Shown piece after piece: positions 8,169 through 15,937 of a stretch of 64,000 nucleotides of DNA (the first letter of the stretch is position 1; each line of letters begins with the position of its first letter). Below the pieces are notes generated by a model that worked only from the letters and a program-made list of their open reading frames with translations, was not told where the DNA came from and ran no database searches. The DNA comes from Paenibacillus silvisoli (GTDB taxonomy: Bacteria > Bacillota > Bacilli > Paenibacillales > Paenibacillaceae): NCBI RefSeq assembly GCF_030866765.1, contig NZ_CP133017.1, positions 1,207,001 through 1,271,000 on the forward strand. Direction: 5' to 3'. The translations under genes and the position numbers were made by a program.

Positions 8169-9794
8169 GTGATTTACAAGGGGAGTATACCGTTTGGCCG
8201 TAAAATGCTAGCGGCATTCATTACGATTATCGTTGCTTTCACGACGATTCATACCTATGACGTGCATGCGATGGACGTTTGGGGCATTTACAAGCAGGCG
8301 CAGAAGCTGGACCAACAGGGAAAATACGCGGAGGCGATCGCCAAGTACAATCTGATCGCGCCTGAATTCGCGAAGAAGAAGGAATACGGCAACGCGGCGG
8401 GCATGTACCGCCGAATCGGCGACGATTACGCGAAGCTGAAAAAATATGACGATGCCGTTGCGAACTGGGACAAAGAAGCGCTGTATACCGGCAAAGCGAA
8501 TATGACGCAAATGAGCATCGCGGCCAAGCGCAAAGCCGACCAGCTGCGGAGCTCGGCACGCTTGTTCGTGGAGACCGATGCGTCCGCGCTCGGTTCCTCG
8601 AATACGCACGGCGCGCTGTTCGAGCCGAAGAACGGCGCGTACATCGGCGCCTACGCGGAGCTCGATCCGGCCGTCCATGACGCGAAGACGGCCAAACCGT
8701 TCTATACGGAAGGCTTTCCGAAGCTGACGGGGAAAGACCACGCGGCGTACTTGATTTATTTTACGTATGGCAAGCCGCTTTCGAGCATCAAGAGCCACAT
8801 TGATCATGCCCGCGAAGCCGGCGTTGCCCTCCAGCTCGGCATTCAGCCGCTGAAAGGGCTTGGCGAGGTGCAGGATGATGAATATTTGCGCCAGCTGGCA
8901 CGCGATATCGCGGCTTCCGGCGTCAGCGTGTTTCTCCGTTTTGCCAATGAGATGAACGGCGACTGGGTGCCGTGGCACGAGACGGATCCGAAGAAATACA
9001 TCGAGAAGTTTAGAGTCGTCGCGAAGGTTTTCCATGAGGAAGCGCCGGATAACGTCGCCATGGTGTGGGCGCCGGACCGTTCGCCGGAGTATAACATCAA
9101 CGATTACTACCCGGGCGACGATGCGGTCGACTGGGTCGGCGTCAGCCTGTATACGATTTTTAACCCGACGCTTGATCCGCTGAAGCAAGGCGAGGATCGC
9201 TCGAGCCATCTCGAGAAATTCGATTACATCTATAAGCAGTACGCTGCGCGCAAGCCGGTTTACATCTCCGAGGGCGGCGTCGCGTATATGTACCCGGAGA
9301 AGAAGCAGGACAAGACCGACTGGGCCGTTTACAAAATGAAAGAGTTTTACGCTTCGCTACCGATGCTCTATCCGAAGGTGAAGGCCGTCTTCTGGTTCGA
9401 CAGCAATCATGACGCTTCCGCTCGCATTAAATACTACATGCTTTCGGCGAATCAGAAGCTGCTGGGCGGCTACAAGCAATCCGTTGCGAATCCGTTCTAT
9501 CTGAGCGCGCTCGGCCAGGAATCGCCGGTCGCCTACAAGCCGGTTAACACCGCTTCGCCGGTATCGGCTTCCAGCCAGATCATTTCGGCTTACGTCAAAA
9601 CCTGGTCGCCAACGCTCAGCAAAGTCACCTATACGATCGGCGGCAAGACGGTTGCAGCCGCGACGGCGCTGCCGTGGACGGCAAAGATCGATTTTGCTCC
9701 GTACAAAGGGAAGAAGCTCGAAGTCGTCGTGAAGGCGTTTGATAGCAAGAACACGCTCGTGACAACGCAAAAGGTTGCGATTGCCGTAAAATAA
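8169..9794 (+). CDS. Secreted TPR/GH26-like glycoside hydrolase
   Basis: A 541-residue exported protein. A signal peptide (residues 1-34, ending VHA) is followed by TPR-like helices (about 36-105: QGKYAEAIAKYNLI, KKYDDAVANWDKE). A glycosidase domain (about 130-485) carries FLRFANEMNGDW, giving acid/base candidate E261, and VYISEGGV, giving nucleophile candidate E368. This is the arrangement of GH26 mannanases and their clan. The last 80 residues look like an Ig-like domain (TYTIGGKTVAAAT). The GTG start at 8169 has GGAGGAA five bases upstream; an earlier in-frame ATG at 8127 does not. Substrate is unproven. Cell-surface beta-mannan or related glycan cleavage is the likeliest role. TPR fused to such an enzyme is unusual. 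Confidence 0.7.
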   Translation: MIYKGSIPFGRKMLAAFITIIVAFTTIHTYDVHAMDVWGIYKQAQKLDQQGKYAEAIAKYNLIAPEFAKKKEYGNAAGMYRRIGDDYAKLKKYDDAVANWDKEALYTGKANMTQMSIAAKRKADQLRSSARLFVETDASALGSSNTHGALFEPKNGAYIGAYAELDPAVHDAKTAKPFYTEGFPKLTGKDHAAYLIYFTYGKPLSSIKSHIDHAREAGVALQLGIQPLKGLGEVQDDEYLRQLARDIAASGVSVFLRFANEMNGDWVPWHETDPKKYIEKFRVVAKVFHEEAPDNVAMVWAPDRSPEYNINDYYPGDDAVDWVGVSLYTIFNPTLDPLKQGEDRSSHLEKFDYIYKQYAARKPVYISEGGVAYMYPEKKQDKTDWAVYKMKEFYASLPMLYPKVKAVFWFDSNHDASARIKYYMLSANQKLLGGYKQSVANPFYLSALGQESPVAYKPVNTASPVSASSQIISAYVKTWSPTLSKVTYTIGGKTVAAATALPWTAKIDFAPYKGKKLEVVVKAFDSKNTLVTTQKVAIAVK

Positions 9795-9809
9795 GGACTC
9801 GATTCATGG

Positions 9810-9857
9810 ACCCGGAGTGGCGGCATGTTGATTAACGTGCCGACGCGCCGGGTTATT
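9810..9857 (+). terminator. Probable terminator after the GH26-like gene
   Basis: Imperfect stem with CCCGG/CCGGG outer arms and CGGCATGTT/AACGTGCCG inner arms around GATT, followed by TTATTT. Confidence 0.5.
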
Positions 9858-9913
9858 TACACTTAAGAGGTAAAGGTAGGCTATAATAAGATGGTCGTTG
9901 TTGATAGGGAGCG

Positions 9914-10516
9914 ATGGTTGTGATCAAAAACAAATTTCAGCTTAAACGAGAGTCGACCTATCAGCTGCTGATCGAAGCAGGCATGAAGTGTTTCTCGGAG
10001 AAAGGGTACACGGCAACGACGATTAGCGATATTGTCGAGCAAACCGGTCAAACAAAGGGAGCCTTCTACGGCCACTTCGAAAGCAAAGAGCAGCTTTTTA
10101 TGCATATTTTGAACGATCAGGTGGACATGACGGCCGGTTGGACGGACATTCCCAAGCAATTCAATCCGGCTGAAACAACGCTGGAAGAAGTGATGAGAGC
10201 GACGCTTACCGGGCTCGCCAGCATGTTGGCGTCGTGTCCGAACTGGATTCTGGTACTCGTCGATTTTTATCAGCATTCGAAGCATGATCCGGTCATGAAC
10301 GGGATGCTCAAGGACAAGTATCGCGAATGGGTTGCCGGGGTCGAAACGCTGGTCATCGTTCTAAAAGAAAAAGGGTGGATCTCGCACAACAAAGATACAC
10401 GCCGAATCGCGATGCAAATCATCGCGTTCAACGAAGGATTCATCGTGAGCTCCGTTTTGTTTGACGGCTTCGATGAACAAGCGTTGATCGAAGGATTGGT
10501 CAAGCTGCTGGCGTGA
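9914..10516 (+). CDS. TetR-family transcriptional regulator
   Basis: A 200-residue TetR repressor. The N-terminal helix-turn-helix spans about residues 12-60 (LIEAGMKCFSEKGYTATTIS, then TKGAFYGHFESKEQL), followed by an all-helical ligand domain of ordinary length. The ATG follows AGGGAG closely; a GTG at 9920 with a better spacing is an equally good start. A TATAAT at 9882-9887 is a candidate -10. No obvious target operon adjoins it, apart from the two small genes immediately downstream. Ligand unknown. Confidence 0.88.
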   Translation: MVVIKNKFQLKRESTYQLLIEAGMKCFSEKGYTATTISDIVEQTGQTKGAFYGHFESKEQLFMHILNDQVDMTAGWTDIPKQFNPAETTLEEVMRATLTGLASMLASCPNWILVLVDFYQHSKHDPVMNGMLKDKYREWVAGVETLVIVLKEKGWISHNKDTRRIAMQIIAFNEGFIVSSVLFDGFDEQALIEGLVKLLA

Positions 10517-10559
10517 TGCAAAACAACAGGTATGTAATCGATATTGGGGGCATTCGGTA

Positions 10560-10736
10560 ATGAGAGAGGCAAAGGCGCCGCTTGAAGAGCGGCTTCGGCA
10601 GGCTGAGGCGGAGATCGAGCAGCTGCGGGGCGAGAAGCTTCGTTTGCAGCAAGAGGTGGCACGGCTTCGCGGCTTGCTGCGCGCCGGCAGCGGCAGCGTG
10701 AAGTCCACCAAATTATACGAGGCGCTGCGGGAGTAG
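10560..10736 (+). CDS. Small predicted coiled-coil protein (58 aa)
   Basis: An open frame from ATG 10560 to TAG 10736 with a GGGGG stretch about 10 bases upstream as a possible ribosome site. The 58-residue product is highly charged, with leucines at heptad spacing from residue 8 to 41 (PLEERLRQAEAEIEQL, RLQQEVARLRGLL), predicting a continuous helix that could form a coiled coil. It then ends in a short polar tail. Codon use matches the neighbours. It follows the TetR gene by 43 bases in the same direction. I do not recognise the family and no function is proposed. Confidence 0.55.
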   Translation: MREAKAPLEERLRQAEAEIEQLRGEKLRLQQEVARLRGLLRAGSGSVKSTKLYEALRE

Positions 10737-10847
10737 CGGCTTTCGAATCGTCTGGTGAAACCTGAGAATTTTGATGGCCTGTCTACTGGAAAGCGGGCGA
10801 AAAAAAAGCTACAATACAACTAGTACAATCAGGCGAGGTGATCTTAA

Positions 10848-11063
10848 GTGACAGATAACCAAACGACACCGGAAGCGCAAGAGCAGAAGGAGCCGAAGAA
10901 GGTTTCGCTTGCGGAAGCGATGAAGCAGAAGCTCGCGCAGAAGAAGCAAGAGCAAGCCAGCGCGAACGGCAAACAGAAGCATGGTCCGGGCGGCAACCAA
11001 CAAGCGATGAAGAGCCAAAACCACAAAAAAGTAAACAACCAGCGCAAAAAAATGGGCGTATAA
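10848..11063 (+). CDS. Small basic lysine/glutamine-rich protein (71 aa)
   Basis: A GTG start preceded by GAGGTGATC and a candidate TACAAT upstream opens a 71-residue protein. It is almost free of hydrophobic residues and rich in K, Q, N and A (VSLAEAMKQKLAQKKQEQ, then GKQKHGPGGNQ, then NQRKKMGV). It has a strong terminator of its own. Such composition suggests an unstructured, nucleic-acid- or polymer-binding peptide, perhaps a spore- or stress-related small protein, but this is inference; no family is recognised. Confidence 0.65.
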   Translation: MTDNQTTPEAQEQKEPKKVSLAEAMKQKLAQKKQEQASANGKQKHGPGGNQQAMKSQNHKKVNNQRKKMGV

Positions 11064-11077
11064 CAGCGGAACCGAAG

Positions 11078-11109
11078 AACTGAAGGTGAATTTCACCTTC
11101 AGTTTTTTT
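11078..11109 (+). terminator. Rho-independent terminator
   Basis: CTGAAGGTGA, ATT loop, TCACCTTCAG, then seven Ts; directly after the small basic protein gene. Confidence 0.92.
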
Positions 11110-11148
11110 AAATCTCTTTGAATCTTTGGCAGTCGGAGGAACCTAAGG

Positions 11149-11649
11149 ATGAGTGAGGCATTAACGGGGGCAGACGCAGGCACGGGCGCGGGCATGGGAG
11201 AGCGCCATGCCGCGATTATTTTGGACAGCTATCAGAAGCTGCTGGGAAAACCGCTTCTTGAGCGGGGAGACAAGGAGTCGGCGGCCGAGCTGCTGTTTGG
11301 CGCGGAGCTGGTCGTGCTTTCGCACGGGACGCAGCCGGATCCGGTGCTGAACTACGGCAACCGCGCGGCATTGACCTTGTGGGAAATGGATTGGGAGGCC
11401 TTCACGGTCATCGAGTCCAAGCATACGGCGGAGCCGATGATTCAAGCCGAGCGGCAGCGTTTTTTGGAGGCCGTAGCGAAGCAGGGCTACATCGACGATT
11501 ACAGCGGCATTCGCATTTCAAGCAGCGGCCGCCGTTTCCGGATCGAGGAGGCCGTCGTTTGGAACTTATTCGATGAGAACGGCGAGTATTATGGACAAGC
11601 CGCCGCTTTTGCCAATTATACGTTCGTGGATGGAAAGGAGGGCTTGTAG
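11149..11649 (+). CDS. MEKHLA domain protein
   Basis: A 166-residue protein made almost entirely of a MEKHLA domain, a PAS-like ligand-binding module named from plant HD-ZIP III proteins and found stand-alone in bacteria. The diagnostic stretch PDPVLNYGNRAALTLWEMDW lies in the first half. It is followed by a conserved helix with RQRFLEAVAKQGYIDDYSG and a closing strand pair (FRIEEAVVWNLFDENGEYYG). A GGAGGAACC site precedes the ATG. It is followed by the MmcQ gene after two bases, so the two are co-transcribed. A sensory or protein-interaction role is likely; no ligand is known. Confidence 0.85.
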   Translation: MSEALTGADAGTGAGMGERHAAIILDSYQKLLGKPLLERGDKESAAELLFGAELVVLSHGTQPDPVLNYGNRAALTLWEMDWEAFTVIESKHTAEPMIQAERQRFLEAVAKQGYIDDYSGIRISSSGRRFRIEEAVVWNLFDENGEYYGQAAAFANYTFVDGKEGL

Positions 11650-11651
11650 GT

Positions 11652-11993
11652 ATGGAACAACTGACTGCTTATTGCTTGACGCTGCCGGGCGCGGAGAAGG
11701 ATTATCCGTTCGGGCCAGATACGCTCGTCATGAAGGCGGGCGGCAAAATGTTCGCGCTGCTGTCGGAAGGCAGCATTTCGCTCAAATGCGACTCGGTGAT
11801 CGCCGAAAATTTGCGCCAGCAGTACGAAGCCGTGACGCCGGGTTATCATTTGAACAAGAAGCATTGGAATTCGATCGCTCTGGACGGTTCGGTTCCGCAG
11901 GACGAGCTGCGCGATATGATCAAGCATTCGTACGAGCTGGTGCTGAAAGGCTTGACCAAAGCGGAGCGGACGCGGATTGCCGGCTTGGCATAA
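11652..11993 (+). CDS. MmcQ/YjbR family protein
   Basis: A 113-residue protein of the MmcQ/YjbR family, a CyaY-like double-wing fold. Typical residues are present: LPGAEKDYPFGPDTLVMK, a central MFALLSEG strand, YHLNKKHWNSIALDG, and a C-terminal DMIKHSYELVLKGL helix. Proteins of this family are proposed to bind DNA or small ligands, without a demonstrated enzymatic activity. The ATG (11652) follows an AAGGAGG inside the end of the MEKHLA gene, consistent with translational coupling. Confidence 0.88.
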   Translation: MEQLTAYCLTLPGAEKDYPFGPDTLVMKAGGKMFALLSEGSISLKCDSVIAENLRQQYEAVTPGYHLNKKHWNSIALDGSVPQDELRDMIKHSYELVLKGLTKAERTRIAGLA

Positions 11994-12040
11994 CGGGCGA
12001 ACGATTCGGCGATCGATGTGCTATGTATCCGCTGGCCCCC

Positions 12041-12826
12041 TCATTTCTGAGGACACCAGCCCGGAGGTCCTTGGCAGATTACGGACGCGAATGTGGGCGC
12101 CTCGCGCGCCAGGTCGGCAAAATAGCTGCTAATGACGTGGTTGCCGCCGACCGATCCATTCCGGAAGCTTCGTTTTACTTCTTCCTTCACGTGCAAGTAG
12201 TAATAGGTTTTATCCGTCTTCGGCGACTGGTAGACGAGCGGGGGCAGATGGGGGACGATGTCGAATTCATTTTGCACCCGGAAGGTAATCGGGACGGTCG
12301 CATTGTAGGTTCGCACGAACACGGGGTCTCCCGTACGCGGCGCTCCAAAGGTATAGGTGAGTAGGGCGGCGGGCTTGCGGTTCGCCGCGATATCCAGGGA
12401 GGCGAGCGTCGCGAGCGCTCCGCCTAAGCTGTGGCCGGTGACGAAGAGCGGCTTATCCTTCGGTACCTGATCGAGCAGCCGGAAGATCTGATCGCGGGCC
12501 GACATGTACACTTCGGCGAACCCGCGGTGCGCGTAGCCGCCGTTCTTGACCGGCTTGAACGCAACTTGCTGGGCGATCATATCCGTAACCCAATCCGTCG
12601 GCGAGCTCGTGCCGCGGAAGGCGAGAATGACCGCGCGTTCGGATTCGAGCACGAAGCCGAAAGGTTCTTCATCTCCGGTATAGGAAGCGGCCTGGAACGG
12701 ACCGACGAGCCGATAGGTCGAGGGCACGAGAAACAGCCCGTCGTTGCTGTACTGCATGTACGTTTGCCCGCAAACCGCAGCCAAAAAGATGGCCGTTCGA
12801 ATATCCATCGTACTGCCGTTGTTCAT
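12041..12826 (-). CDS. Class 3 lipase family hydrolase
   Basis: An alpha/beta hydrolase of the fungal-type class 3 lipase family, 261 residues from ATG 12826. The nucleophile elbow is GHSLGG, with the oxyanion segment AFRGTSSPTDWVTD upstream. A later FGAPRTGDPVFV/NEFDIVPHLPP segment supplies the catalytic Asp, and a C-terminal His lies near GGNHVISSY. No clear signal peptide is seen, so it may be cytoplasmic or non-classically exported. An AAGGAG lies 14 bases before this ATG; a GTG at 12841 is too close to it, and a third ATG at 12808 is possible. Divergent from the REC-PP2C gene. Confidence 0.85.
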   Translation of the reverse strand: MNNGSTMDIRTAIFLAAVCGQTYMQYSNDGLFLVPSTYRLVGPFQAASYTGDEEPFGFVLESERAVILAFRGTSSPTDWVTDMIAQQVAFKPVKNGGYAHRGFAEVYMSARDQIFRLLDQVPKDKPLFVTGHSLGGALATLASLDIAANRKPAALLTYTFGAPRTGDPVFVRTYNATVPITFRVQNEFDIVPHLPPLVYQSPKTDKTYYYLHVKEEVKRSFRNGSVGGNHVISSYFADLAREAPTFASVICQGPPGWCPQK

Positions 12827-12979
12827 GTTTGCTGACCACACTCCTTGCTACCAGTGTATGAGACTATAGCCCGGTGTGCGTTAGGCTGTTGTCCTGCCGC
12901 CGCCGATTCAAAGCGTGACTGCAGGGGTAACGAAGTACATAGAGACATGCCGGACAGGTAAACGATAAGGAGATTAGAA

Positions 12980-14170
12980 ATGCCTAGGAGCTTGAAAATG
13001 CGAATCGCAGTGGTGGACGACAATCCGATGAACATTACGGTTGTCAGGGAGATTTTGAAGCGGGCTGGCTATACGAATGTTTTGCAGGCTGCCTCAGGAA
13101 GCGAGCTGTTTGGACTTCTGGGGCTTACCCCGAGCGGGGAAGAACGGGAGGACGGGACCGCGGATGACGGTCACGGCATCGATTTGATTTTGCTCGATAT
13201 GATGATGCCGGGCGTGGATGGCATTACCGCTTGCTCGATGATCAACCGCTCGCCGCGGCTGAAGGATATCCCGATCATTATGGTCACGGCAATCGGGGAC
13301 TCCAAGAAGCTGGCCGAAGCGCTGGATGCGGGCGCGATCGATTACGTGACGAAGCCGATTAACCGGATCGAGCTGCTTGCCCGGATTCGGGTCGCGCTGC
13401 GGCTGAAGGAGCAGAAGGATTGGCACAAGGAGCGGGATCGCCGGATGCGCGAGGAGCTGCAGCTGGCGCGCGAGGTTCAGCTGGCGGCGCTGCCGCAGCC
13501 GGTGGACGATGAGCGGATCGCGATTGATGCGATTTTCCGGCCTTCCGAAGAATTGTCCGGCGATTTGTACGCCTGGCATCGCATTGACGACAGCCGCTAC
13601 GGCGTCGCGGTCATCGATGCGATGGGGCACGGCATCTCGTCCTCGCTCGCTTGCATGTTCATCGCTTCGGTGCTCAAGGAAGCGATGACGAAGCAGGTCG
13701 GCGTGCGGCGCGTCATGAAGGAGCTGAACCGGCGATCGATGCAGCTGCAGTTCGCGGACCAGCTGGTTCAGTATTATTTTACCGGCATCTACATGGTCGT
13801 TGATTTGAACGCCGGGACGATCGAGTACGCGAACGCCGGTCACCCGCCGGGCATGCTCATCCGCAAGAACGGCACGATCGAGCAGCTGGCCCAAGGCGGC
13901 GTCGCGATCGGCATGTTCAGCGAAATGGCCGTCGAGAAGCACACGCTCGCCATCTCGCCGGGGGACCGCATCGTGCTGCTCACCGACGGCATCTATGATC
14001 TCGTCGGCAGCGACTACGAGGAGGACCGCGGCGCGAGCCTCACCGCGCTGCTGCAGCCGTTCGGCTCGCATGCCTCGCTGCACGAGCTGGAGCAGGCGCT
14101 CTTCACGCGCGAGCAGCCGGAGGAGCTGCAATCCGACGACCGGTGTTTGGTGGTCGTGGATTTGAAGTAG
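12980..14170 (+). CDS. Response regulator with PP2C/SpoIIE phosphatase output (RsbY/RsbU-like)
   Basis: A 396-residue fusion. An N-terminal receiver domain (residues 7-145) has acidic D13/D14, phospho-acceptor D73 in LLDMMMPGVDG and K125 in VTKPI. A short helical linker (LQLAREVQLAALPQP) leads to a SpoIIE-type PP2C domain (about 180-396) with ELSGDLYAW, VIDAMGHGIS, NAGHPPG and LTDGIYD metal motifs. Phosphatases of this layout (RsbY of Bacillus cereus) dephosphorylate the anti-anti-sigma factor RsbV and thereby free sigma-B. The rsbV-rsbW-sigB operon lies 3 kb away on the other strand, making it the obvious partner. AAGGAGATTAGAA precedes the ATG. No cognate histidine kinase is in the window. 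Confidence 0.88.
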   Translation: MPRSLKMRIAVVDDNPMNITVVREILKRAGYTNVLQAASGSELFGLLGLTPSGEEREDGTADDGHGIDLILLDMMMPGVDGITACSMINRSPRLKDIPIIMVTAIGDSKKLAEALDAGAIDYVTKPINRIELLARIRVALRLKEQKDWHKERDRRMREELQLAREVQLAALPQPVDDERIAIDAIFRPSEELSGDLYAWHRIDDSRYGVAVIDAMGHGISSSLACMFIASVLKEAMTKQVGVRRVMKELNRRSMQLQFADQLVQYYFTGIYMVVDLNAGTIEYANAGHPPGMLIRKNGTIEQLAQGGVAIGMFSEMAVEKHTLAISPGDRIVLLTDGIYDLVGSDYEEDRGASLTALLQPFGSHASLHELEQALFTREQPEELQSDDRCLVVVDLK

Positions 14171-14174
14171 ATTT

Positions 14175-14214
14175 GAGAGAGGGAGCCCCCTGTTGGTCGG
14201 GGCTCTCTTATTTT
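14175..14214 (+). terminator. Terminator after the REC-PP2C gene
   Basis: AGAGGGAGCCCC, about 9-base loop, GGGGCTCTCT, then TATTTT. Confidence 0.85.
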
Positions 14215-14245
14215 GTGGTTGGCGGTGGTGCGCCTCGGAGCGAGA

Positions 14246-14600
14246 GAGGAATAGCCGCTCTCGCGCTCGGAAAACAGGCAAAAGGCCCGATATCCGCTGG
14301 GTTGGTTGTGCTGATAGCGGAATAGCCGCTCTCGCGCTCGGAAAACAGGCAAAAGGCCCGATATTCGCTGGTTCTGGTGTGCAACTAATAAACCGATCAC
14401 TGAAAATCGGGAAATCCGACTCCCAGTGGCCAAATCGTACGAGTATGACTCTGAGAGTCGGAAAAACCGGCTCTCAGGAGCGAAAACTAACTACAATCTC
14501 GAAAATGGATGATGAGCGTCGGAATTACCGGCTCTCACGTTACAAGTTACCTGAAAACGATGCTGAGAGTCTGAAAAGTCGATTCTCAGCATAGAAGAAA
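14246..14600. repeat. Degenerate palindrome cluster upstream of the array
   Basis: No gene is supported here. A unit of about 53 bases (GGAATAGCCGCTCTCGCGCT onward, ending CGATATCCGCTGG) occurs twice, near 14247 and 14321. Several imperfect hairpins follow: CTGAGAGTCGG/CCGGCTCTCAG at 14451-14477, GAGCGTCGG/CCGGCTCTC near 14513, and CTGAGAGTC/GATTCTCAG near 14563. The segment GCGAAAACTAACTA at about 14480 also occurs in each unit of the array downstream. Confidence 0.7.
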
Positions 14601-14614
14601 CTCGCACACGCCGG

Positions 14615-15937
14615 GGGCCGAGAGCATGAAAACGAGCACTCACCGTCCAAACCGTCTAAAAAACAAGCCGAGAGCACGGATTCGTGCACTCAGCTCGAAA
14701 ACTAACTATATTCCAGCCTGCGCCGGAGTGTGAGAGCACGAAAACGTGCGCTCACCGGCGAAACCACCCCAAAAAACAAGCCGAGAGCACGGATTCGTGC
14801 ACTCAGCTCGAAAACTAACTATATTCTAGCCTGCGCGGAGTGTGAGAGCACGAAAACGTGCGCTCACCGGCGAAACCACCCCAAAAAACAAGCCGAGAGC
14901 ACGGATTCGTGCACTCAGCTCGAAAACTAACTATATTCTAGCCTGCGCGGAGTGTGAGAGCACGAAAACGTGCGCTCACCGGCGAAACCGGCTAAAAAAC
15001 AAGCTGAGAGCACGGATTCGTGCACTCAGCTCGAAAACTAACTATATTCTAGCCTGCGCGGAGTGTGAGAGCACGAAAAAGTGCGCTCACCGGCGAAACC
15101 GGCTAAAAAACAAGCTGAGAGCACGGATTCGTGCACTCAGCTTGAAAACTAACTATATTCCAGCCTGTGCCGGAGTGTGAGAGCACGAAAAAGTGCGCTC
15201 ACCGGCGAAACCGGCTAAAAAACAAGCTGAGAGCACGGATTCGTGCACTCAGCTTGAAAACTAACTATATTCTAGCCTGCGCGGAGTGTGAGAGCACGAA
15301 AACGTGCGCTCACCGGCGAAACCGGCTAAAAAACAAGCTGAGAGCACGGATTCGTGCACTCAGCTCGAAAACTAACTATATTCCAGCCTGTGCCGGAGTG
15401 TGAGAGCACGAAAAAGTGCGCTCACCGGCGAAATCGGCTAAAAAACAAGCCGAGAGCACGGATTCGTGCACTCAGCTCGAAAACTAACTATATTCCAGCC
15501 TGCGCCGGAGTGTGAGAGCACGAAAACGTGCGCTCACCGGCGAAACCACCCCAAAAAACAAGCCGAGAGCACGGATTCGTGCACTCAGCTCGAAAACTAA
15601 CTATATTCCAGCCTGTGCCGGAGTGTGAGAGCACGAAAACGTGCGCTCACCGGCGAAACCACCCAAAAAACAAGCTGAGAGCACGGATTCGTGCACTCAG
15701 CTTGAAAACTAACTATATTCCAGCCTGTGCCGGAGTGTGAGAGCACGAAAAAGTGCGCTCACCGGCGAAACCGGCTAAAAAACAAGCTGAGAGCACGGAT
15801 TCGTGCACTCAGCTTGAAAACTAACTATATTCCAGCCTGCGCCGGAGTGTGAGAGCACGAAAACGTGCGCTCACCGGCGAAACCACCCCAAAAAACAAGC
15901 CGAGAGCACGGATTCGTGCACTCAGCTCGAAAACTAA
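14615..15937. repeat. Tandem array of about 112-bp double-hairpin units (11 full copies plus a degenerate first)
   Basis: Units begin (at TGAGAGCACG) at 14731, 14843, 14955, 15066, 15178, 15289, 15401, 15513, 15626, 15738 and 15850, so the period is 111-113 bases. A worn first copy lies near 14620. Each unit holds two stem-loops, GAGAGCACG-AAAA-CGTGCGCTC and GAGAGCACG-GATT-CGTGCACTC, each with one internal mismatch. The linker CTCGAAAACTAACTATATTC joins units. Two sub-types differ between the hairpins (CCACCCCAAAAAAC versus CCGGCTAAAAAAC). Because most periods are not multiples of three, open frames shift between units and the array is not protein coding. The last unit stops inside its linker at the corA stop codon. 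Confidence 0.95.

Noticed and set aside
14615-15937. Short open frames with repeated MRARKRALTGE- and ECESTK-like peptides, and a CRISPR reading of the array
   Set aside because: Most units are 112 bases, so frames change from copy to copy, and there are no ribosome sites. Repeats are contiguous with no unique spacers and no cas genes nearby.
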